From NCBI GenBank assembly GCA_003245715.1, contig QKCJ01000049.1:1-64000 (forward strand): a stretch of 64,000 bases of DNA. Direction: 5' to 3'. Every line of letters starts with the position of its first letter. The first letter of the stretch is position 1. The position numbers and the translations under genes were made by a program. This DNA is from a bacterium (GTDB lineage: Bacteria > Planctomycetota > SZUA-567). This document shows, one piece after another, positions 59,345-64,000 of the stretch. A model generated the notes under the pieces. That model was not told where the DNA came from and made no database searches. It was given only the letters and a program-made list of their open reading frames with translations.

Positions 59345-60406
59345 ATGGCTAAAGTAAAAGTTGGTATGATTGGTGCCGGTGCGATTGCTTTTAATCACTG
59401 TGACGGGGTGGTCAGCCATCCTGATGCAGAGATTGCGGCGGTTGCTGATTTGAGCAAAGACCGGGCTAAGGAAGTTGCTGATAAGTACGGTTGCAAGAAT
59501 GTTTATACCAAGTGGGAGGAGATGATTGCTGATCCTGAGATTAATGCAATTGCAATTGCGCTGCCTAACTTCCTGCATGCCCCGGTAAGTATGGCTTGTC
59601 TCAAGGCTGGCAAACACGTTATCCTTGACAAACCTTTTGCACTTAGTCTGGATGAGGCCAAGAAGGTTGCGGCTGTTGCCAAGGCAAAGCGTAAAGTCTT
59701 TATGCTCGGTATGAATCAGCGTTACCGTAAAGAATCGCAGATGATTAAGACAATTGTTGAACGTGGTGATCTGGGTGATATTTATCACGGCAAGGCTTAT
59801 TGGTACCGCCGCAGTGGTTGTCCGAAATTCGGCACATGGTTTGGCGAGAAGAAACTGGCCGGCGGTGGGGCGCTCCTTGATATCGGCGTGCATATGCTTG
59901 ATCTTTGTCTGTTTCTGATGGATAACTGGCAGCCGGTAGCGGTCAGCGGTCAGGCCTTTACCAAGCTTGCCAACCGTGGCATCGGTGAGGGGGGCTGGGG
60001 CAAGTCTGACAAGAAGAAAAAGTTCAAGTTTGACGTGGATGATTTCTCACACGCGTTGATTAAATTTAAAAACGGCGCTAGTGTCGAGCTTAATGTTTCC
60101 TGGGCGCTGCACCGTGAGAAAGCTGATGATCACAATGTTGAAATCTTCGGTACTGACGGTGGTGCGAATGCGTATCCCGGCAAGGTGTTCCGTTACAGTA
60201 AAAAGAATAAGGGCGAGTACGAAGTTGTTGAACCGCAGAATGTCAAGGTTGGAGTGCCAAGTTGTAACCGCCACCATAACTGGGTTCAGGCAATTCTTGG
60301 CAATGAAAAACCGCTTACTACAATTGAGCAGTCTCTGACAATCCAGAATATTCTTGATGCGATCTACAAGTCTTCTGAGACGGGTAAGGAAATCCGCATT
60401 AAATAA
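59345..60406 (+). CDS. Gfo/Idh/MocA-family oxidoreductase
   Basis: 353 aa. The N-terminal NAD(P) fold (VGMIGAGAIAFNHCDGV), the catalytic-region motif VILDKPFALSLDEAKK (EKP-like, here DKP) and the C-terminal substrate domain with GGGALLDIGVHMLDLCLFLM (GG-x-x-x-D-x-G-x-H) are present. The EKP glutamate is Asp here, a conservative change. Start at 59345 rather than 59330, because GAGG at 59332-59335 suits only the former. Acts with the upstream isomerase in sugar or cyclitol conversion. Confidence 0.9.
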   Translation: MAKVKVGMIGAGAIAFNHCDGVVSHPDAEIAAVADLSKDRAKEVADKYGCKNVYTKWEEMIADPEINAIAIALPNFLHAPVSMACLKAGKHVILDKPFALSLDEAKKVAAVAKAKRKVFMLGMNQRYRKESQMIKTIVERGDLGDIYHGKAYWYRRSGCPKFGTWFGEKKLAGGGALLDIGVHMLDLCLFLMDNWQPVAVSGQAFTKLANRGIGEGGWGKSDKKKKFKFDVDDFSHALIKFKNGASVELNVSWALHREKADDHNVEIFGTDGGANAYPGKVFRYSKKNKGEYEVVEPQNVKVGVPSCNRHHNWVQAILGNEKPLTTIEQSLTIQNILDAIYKSSETGKEIRIK

Positions 60407-60433
60407 TACCCCTTCTGTTTGCAGAACAGAAAG

Positions 60434-60466
60434 ACAGCCTCCGTTTGTGCGGAGGCTGTTGTTTTT
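60434..60466. terminator. Terminator between the dehydrogenase and nadE
   Basis: ACAGCCTCCG (60434-60443) pairs perfectly with CGGAGGCTGT (60450-60459), followed by TGTTTTTT. Confidence 0.88.
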
Positions 60467-60496
60467 TGCATGATATAATAAGATAACTGGCGCTGC

Positions 60497-62197
60497 TTAT
60501 TTCTGGATAAAACGGTTAGTCAGCGGCAGGCGGCGGTCCTTGCCGAAGGCTTTAGGCGTAACACGCGGACCGATCACACTCTGGCGGCGCTTGAACTCGC
60601 TACGGTCAACCATGCGGATAATCTTGCGCACCGTCTCGGCATCGTGACCTCTTTCGATAATTTCCGGGTAGGTCAGATCCTGCTCGACAAATAATTCAAG
60701 GATCGGATCAAGCACAGGATAATCCGGCAGCGACTGGCGGTCTTCCTGATCTTCGCGGAGTTCTGCTGAAGGGACGCGGACAATCGTAGACACCGGAATG
60801 ACCTCGCGCCCGTGCAGTTCATTGACGTAATATGATAGCTTCCAGACATCAGTCTTGAGAACGTCCTTGATCGCTGCGTAGCCGCCGGCCATATCACCGT
60901 AAAGTGTGCCGTAGCCGACTGCGCTCTCGCTCTTGTTTGAGGTGTTTAAAAGTAGCAGACCGTACTTGTTTGACAGCGCCATCAGGTATACTGCGCGGAT
61001 GCGTGCCTGAATGTTCTGATCGGTCAGGTTCTCGGGGTCTTTCTTCGGGTCTGCGTCTTTATAGATCGGTGTCAGGAGTTTATTGAACTCAGCAAAGGGT
61101 GCTTCAATCGGCAGCGTCTCAAATCGGATGCCGAGGTTTTCTGCGAGGATGCGTGCGTCGTCTTTGGTCTCGCCTGAGGAGTAGCGGCTTGGCATGGTTA
61201 CGCCAAAAACATTTTCGCTGCCTAGAGCGTCAACCGCGATTGCTGCGGTCAGGGCTGAGTCGATACCTCCGGATAAACCGATAATAACGCCGGTAAAACC
61301 GTTCTTGCGGACATAGTCGCGCACACCAAGAACCAGCCCGCCGTAGACATCGGCAAGGGGATGTTTCTCGACTGCCGGTTTAATTTCAATTGCCGGTTTG
61401 CTTTCTTCAGTAAATTGCATGCGGATATTTTTTACAGGTCTTGATGGTGATTTGGCCGGACGTTTTTCCTGCTCGGGCAGATCAAATACCAGCAGTTCTT
61501 CCTCGAAGGATTTTGCCTTGGTCAGGATTTCACCGGTAGGAGACATGACAAAGCTCGCCCCGTCAAAGATCAGTTCGTCCTGTCCGCCGACAAGGTTGCA
61601 GTAGAGGAAGTAGACATTGTTTTTGGAGCAGAGGCGCTTGAAGGTGTCAAAACGGCTTTCTTCCTTGCCGTGGTGGAAAGGGCTAGCGGAAAGGCAGGCG
61701 ATAACCTGCGCTCCGGCAGCGGCGGAATCGGCAGACGGGCCATAATCTTCCCAGGCGTCTTCACAAATGACTACGCCAGTCTTGGTTGCACCGGTTTCAA
61801 TATTAAGTGCGGTCTGGCCTTCTTTGAAATACCTCTTTTCATCAAAGACGGCGTAATTGGGCAGCAGACATTTATTGTAGGTTGTTACGACCTGACCGTC
61901 AGCAATCAGCGCGGCGGTGTTATGGTGTTCGCCACTCTGGGTGCGTGAGGGGTAGCCGACAAGCGACGGGATTTTAATCTTGGGGGTAAGCTCAGCCATA
62001 ACATCTGCCGCCGCCCGGTAGAAACCGGGCTTGAGCAGTAAGTCTTCAGGCGGATAACCAGCCAGCGTCATCTCCGGGAAAATCACCAGATCAGGCTTTA
62101 GACTGGCAGCGTCTTCAAGAGCCGCGAGGATTTTTTCGGCATTGCTTTCAAGTGCGCCAACAGTGGTGTTGATCTGCGCAAGTACATAGCGCGGCAT
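60497..62197 (-). CDS. nadE: Glutamine-dependent NAD+ synthetase
   Basis: 566 aa. An N-terminal nitrilase/glutaminase domain releases ammonia from glutamine (FPEMTLAGYPPEDLLL with Glu, TYNKCLLPNY with Lys, GVVICEDAWEDYG with Cys). The C-terminal synthetase (from about 285) has the pyrophosphatase loop IGLSGGIDSALTAAIA and SNKSESAVGYGTLYGDMAGGYA. Makes NAD+ from deamido-NAD+ and ATP. It lies 26 bp after citrate synthase, so the two probably share a transcript. Normal length for the two-domain form. Confidence 0.96.
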   Translation of the reverse strand: MPRYVLAQINTTVGALESNAEKILAALEDAASLKPDLVIFPEMTLAGYPPEDLLLKPGFYRAAADVMAELTPKIKIPSLVGYPSRTQSGEHHNTAALIADGQVVTTYNKCLLPNYAVFDEKRYFKEGQTALNIETGATKTGVVICEDAWEDYGPSADSAAAGAQVIACLSASPFHHGKEESRFDTFKRLCSKNNVYFLYCNLVGGQDELIFDGASFVMSPTGEILTKAKSFEEELLVFDLPEQEKRPAKSPSRPVKNIRMQFTEESKPAIEIKPAVEKHPLADVYGGLVLGVRDYVRKNGFTGVIIGLSGGIDSALTAAIAVDALGSENVFGVTMPSRYSSGETKDDARILAENLGIRFETLPIEAPFAEFNKLLTPIYKDADPKKDPENLTDQNIQARIRAVYLMALSNKYGLLLLNTSNKSESAVGYGTLYGDMAGGYAAIKDVLKTDVWKLSYYVNELHGREVIPVSTIVRVPSAELREDQEDRQSLPDYPVLDPILELFVEQDLTYPEIIERGHDAETVRKIIRMVDRSEFKRRQSVIGPRVTPKAFGKDRRLPLTNRFIQK

Positions 62198-62223
62198 TTT
62201 CGTATCCTTTTTGCAGAGGGATA

Positions 62224-63648
62224 TTATCTCTGCTCAAGAGGAGTATAGTCGGTGACAAAGCCACCGGTGTAGATCGCTCTTGGGCGGAATATCCGGTTGT
62301 TCTCGATATATTCCAGGATGCGCGCAGTCCAGCCCGCAGTTCGCGAGACCGCAAAGACCGGCGTAAACATGTCATCCGGAATACCCAGACAAGTGTAGAC
62401 AATTCCGGAGTAATAGTCAACGTTGGGGAAGATTTTTTTATCTTTTCCGAGTGTCTCTATAACCTCGCCCTCAAGGCTTTTGGCCGTCTCATAAAGCTTT
62501 CTCGCTTGAACATTGTCGCGGGCAAGATACTCCGCAAGCGGGGCCAGAATACGCGCGCGCGGGTCATAAGCCTTGTAAACGCGGTGGCCAAAGCCCATGA
62601 TCTTTTCTTTATTGGCTCGTTTTTCTGCATACCATGCTTTGGCATTATCAGGCGAGCCGATTTCCTTGAGCATTTTGACGACCATCTCATTAGCCCCGCC
62701 GTGAAGTGGCCCATTAAGAGCGGCAATACCCGCACCAACCGAGAAGTAGATATCCGAAAGCGTTGACGCTACAACCATTGAGGCGAAGGTACTGGCGTTC
62801 ATGCCGTGATCCGCGTGCAGGATCAGCGCTACATCCATAATACGTTCTTCGACCGGGGTTGGGATACGTCCGGTCATCATATATAAAAGGTTAGCCGCGT
62901 GTGAAAGTTCAGGATGCCACTCAATCGGAATATGGTCGCTGCGGATGCGCGAGATAGCGGCAGTCAGTACCGACATTGCAGAGATCAGGTGTATACAGGC
63001 GTCCATACCCTCAGCATCATCCTGTGATTCGCGGGCGGAGGCGGGCTTGTTGAACTGCCCGTGTCCGCGCTTAAATTCGTAGGTTGCGTGATCCTGTCCA
63101 CTCTGCGGGATGTCCATGTCTATTGCATCAGCATCTGTTTCGACAGCGAGTTCCTCACTTGGTTTGGCTTTAGCCATATCACGCCAGGTCAGCCGCTGGC
63201 GGAGCATGTTGGTGCCGATACGCAGCGAGGCCATCGGGTTCATGTCCTGAACTGGGAAACCCATCATCAGGCGCAGAGTGTTTGGAATGTGCCGCGCGGC
63301 CATAAGTTTTTGTTTGAATTCGGTAAACTCTGACTTGTTGGGCATGCGGCCGTTAAGCAGCAGGAAGCTTACTTCTTCATAGTTTGAATACGCGCAGAGA
63401 TCGAAGATATTGTAGCCGCCGTAAACCAGCCAGCCTTTGCCGCCGTTTACATAACCGATTTTGGTTTCGCAGGCAATTGCGCCCTCAAGGCCGGGTCCGA
63501 CAGTACATTCAACTGGCCACCCTACAGATTGGGTTAATTCCGGTTCCGGGGTGTCATCTGTTTCCTGATAGGCTTTTTCTTTCGCCGCAAGGATCAGATC
63601 GGTAATTTCGTGTGTTTCCTGGTGTAATGAGTCTTTTTCAACGTTCAT
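62224..63648 (-). CDS. gltA: Citrate synthase with an internal insertion
   Basis: 474 aa, longer than the usual 370-430. Catalytic residues are present: His in HADHGMNAST, His in GPLHGGANE and Asp in NVDYYSG. About 55-60 residues (starting near MAKAKPSEELAVETDADAI and ending before DAEGMDACIHLIS) are inserted after the first helical block; they are acidic and Gln/Gly/His-rich and look like a surface loop. The active-site residues are intact, so an active enzyme is expected. First gene before nadE. The ATG at 63648 has GGAGA upstream. Confidence 0.94.
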   Translation of the reverse strand: MNVEKDSLHQETHEITDLILAAKEKAYQETDDTPEPELTQSVGWPVECTVGPGLEGAIACETKIGYVNGGKGWLVYGGYNIFDLCAYSNYEEVSFLLLNGRMPNKSEFTEFKQKLMAARHIPNTLRLMMGFPVQDMNPMASLRIGTNMLRQRLTWRDMAKAKPSEELAVETDADAIDMDIPQSGQDHATYEFKRGHGQFNKPASARESQDDAEGMDACIHLISAMSVLTAAISRIRSDHIPIEWHPELSHAANLLYMMTGRIPTPVEERIMDVALILHADHGMNASTFASMVVASTLSDIYFSVGAGIAALNGPLHGGANEMVVKMLKEIGSPDNAKAWYAEKRANKEKIMGFGHRVYKAYDPRARILAPLAEYLARDNVQARKLYETAKSLEGEVIETLGKDKKIFPNVDYYSGIVYTCLGIPDDMFTPVFAVSRTAGWTARILEYIENNRIFRPRAIYTGGFVTDYTPLEQR

Positions 63649-64000
63649 GGGTTCTCCTTTTTTTAATTCCCGCGGTGCAACTCAAACTTGTTTTCAACCT
63701 GCACCACCGCGCGGACTGAGATGAATGACCTTACCCGAACCGGGCCGGTTATCATATCATCTCTTTATACTGTTGTGATACGTTTTGCTGTAAATTTTAT
63801 TCCTCTGCCGGCTGGGTAACTGCGCAATGGGGGTTGCTGAATACCAGTGCTGACGTTAAAGCCGGGTTTTCTTCTGTTTTTCTCTGGCGGGTTCATTTGA
63901 CAGATTTTTCTGTAACCAGAGTGGAATTTCCATATAATCTTCAGTCCGTTGATGGACTTTCCGCTGCTGCGGGTGTTATATGGCTTGGGGCGATTGACGC
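63649..64000. other. Intergenic region, possible start of a truncated plus-strand gene
   Basis: The first 170 bases are non-coding and include GGTGCA/TGCACC copies that could pair. From about 63800 one plus-strand frame stays open to the window end and reads ...GWVTAQWGLLNTSADVKAG..., and a second frame opens at an ATG at 63954 (reading MDFPLLRVLYGLGRL). Neither has a ribosome site I trust. A TATAAT at 63933-63938 has no clear -35. Confidence 0.25.

Noticed and set aside
1..64000. tRNA genes, CRISPR arrays, insertion sequences, prophage or toxin-antitoxin genes
   Set aside because: I saw no T-loop-bearing cloverleaf, no regularly spaced repeats, no transposase or integrase and no phage structural genes.

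Overview
This 64 kb window is ordinary, densely coding bacterial chromosome. I see no rRNA, tRNA, CRISPR array, insertion sequence or prophage. The gene mix points to a motile anaerobe, probably in or near the Planctomycetota-Verrucomicrobiota-Chlamydiota group (perhaps Lentisphaerota-like). The reasons are the gldA-gldF-gldG-DUF4340 ABC cluster, a membrane Ser/Thr kinase with a DWG-type activation loop, a HTH-EIIA protein next to a CBS-domain antiporter, and a TIM-barrel isomerase paired with a Gfo/Idh/MocA dehydrogenase. The [FeFe]-hydrogenase maturase HydG indicates hydrogen metabolism. The phylum is an inference from gene content only.

Layout. 1-6.6 kb: a hairpin-rich segment, dinB, mtnA, a disulfide-type flavoenzyme lacking the catalytic His-Glu pair, hydG and a TauE-like permease. 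6.7-12 kb: a GAF-GGDEF diguanylate cyclase, then recO followed by two exported TPR proteins. 12-17 kb: the gldAFG-like ABC operon on the minus strand behind a good promoter. 17.3-23.5 kb: an exported protein built of about ten PA-x-F/Y repeats, the HTH-EIIA/antiporter pair, a membrane protein of unknown role and a plant/trypanosome-type phosphofructokinase with a structured leader. 23.6-28.8 kb: a Ser/Thr kinase, a phosphodiesterase-family protein, an Asp-nucleophile alpha/beta hydrolase and two small lipoproteins.

29.1-57.1 kb is the core of the window: a nearly unbroken plus-strand flagellar locus. The order is unknown membrane protein, fliF, fliG, fliH, fliI, fliJ, motE-like, FecR-domain protein, fliK, flgD, flgE, flbD, motA, motB, fliL, fliN, fliO, fliP, fliQ, fliR, flhB, flhA, flhF, two-TM protein, fliA and a small basic protein. 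It covers the MS ring, C ring, export gate and ATPase, hook building, stator and sigma-28. It has several unusual traits. fliM is missing between fliL and fliN while FliN carries a FliM-type CheY-binding N-terminus. FlgD has five tandem tudor-like modules instead of one. The hook protein has 1094 residues. A FecR-domain protein sits inside the cluster. A membrane protein occupies the usual flhG slot. An 11-codon upstream ORF overlaps fliA. Runs of 5-8 G lie just upstream of many cistrons.

57.3-64 kb: a cysteine-rich small lipoprotein, an AraC regulator divergent from a sugar isomerase/dehydrogenase pair, and a minus-strand pair of citrate synthase and glutamine-dependent NAD synthetase. The last 350 bases may contain the start of another gene.
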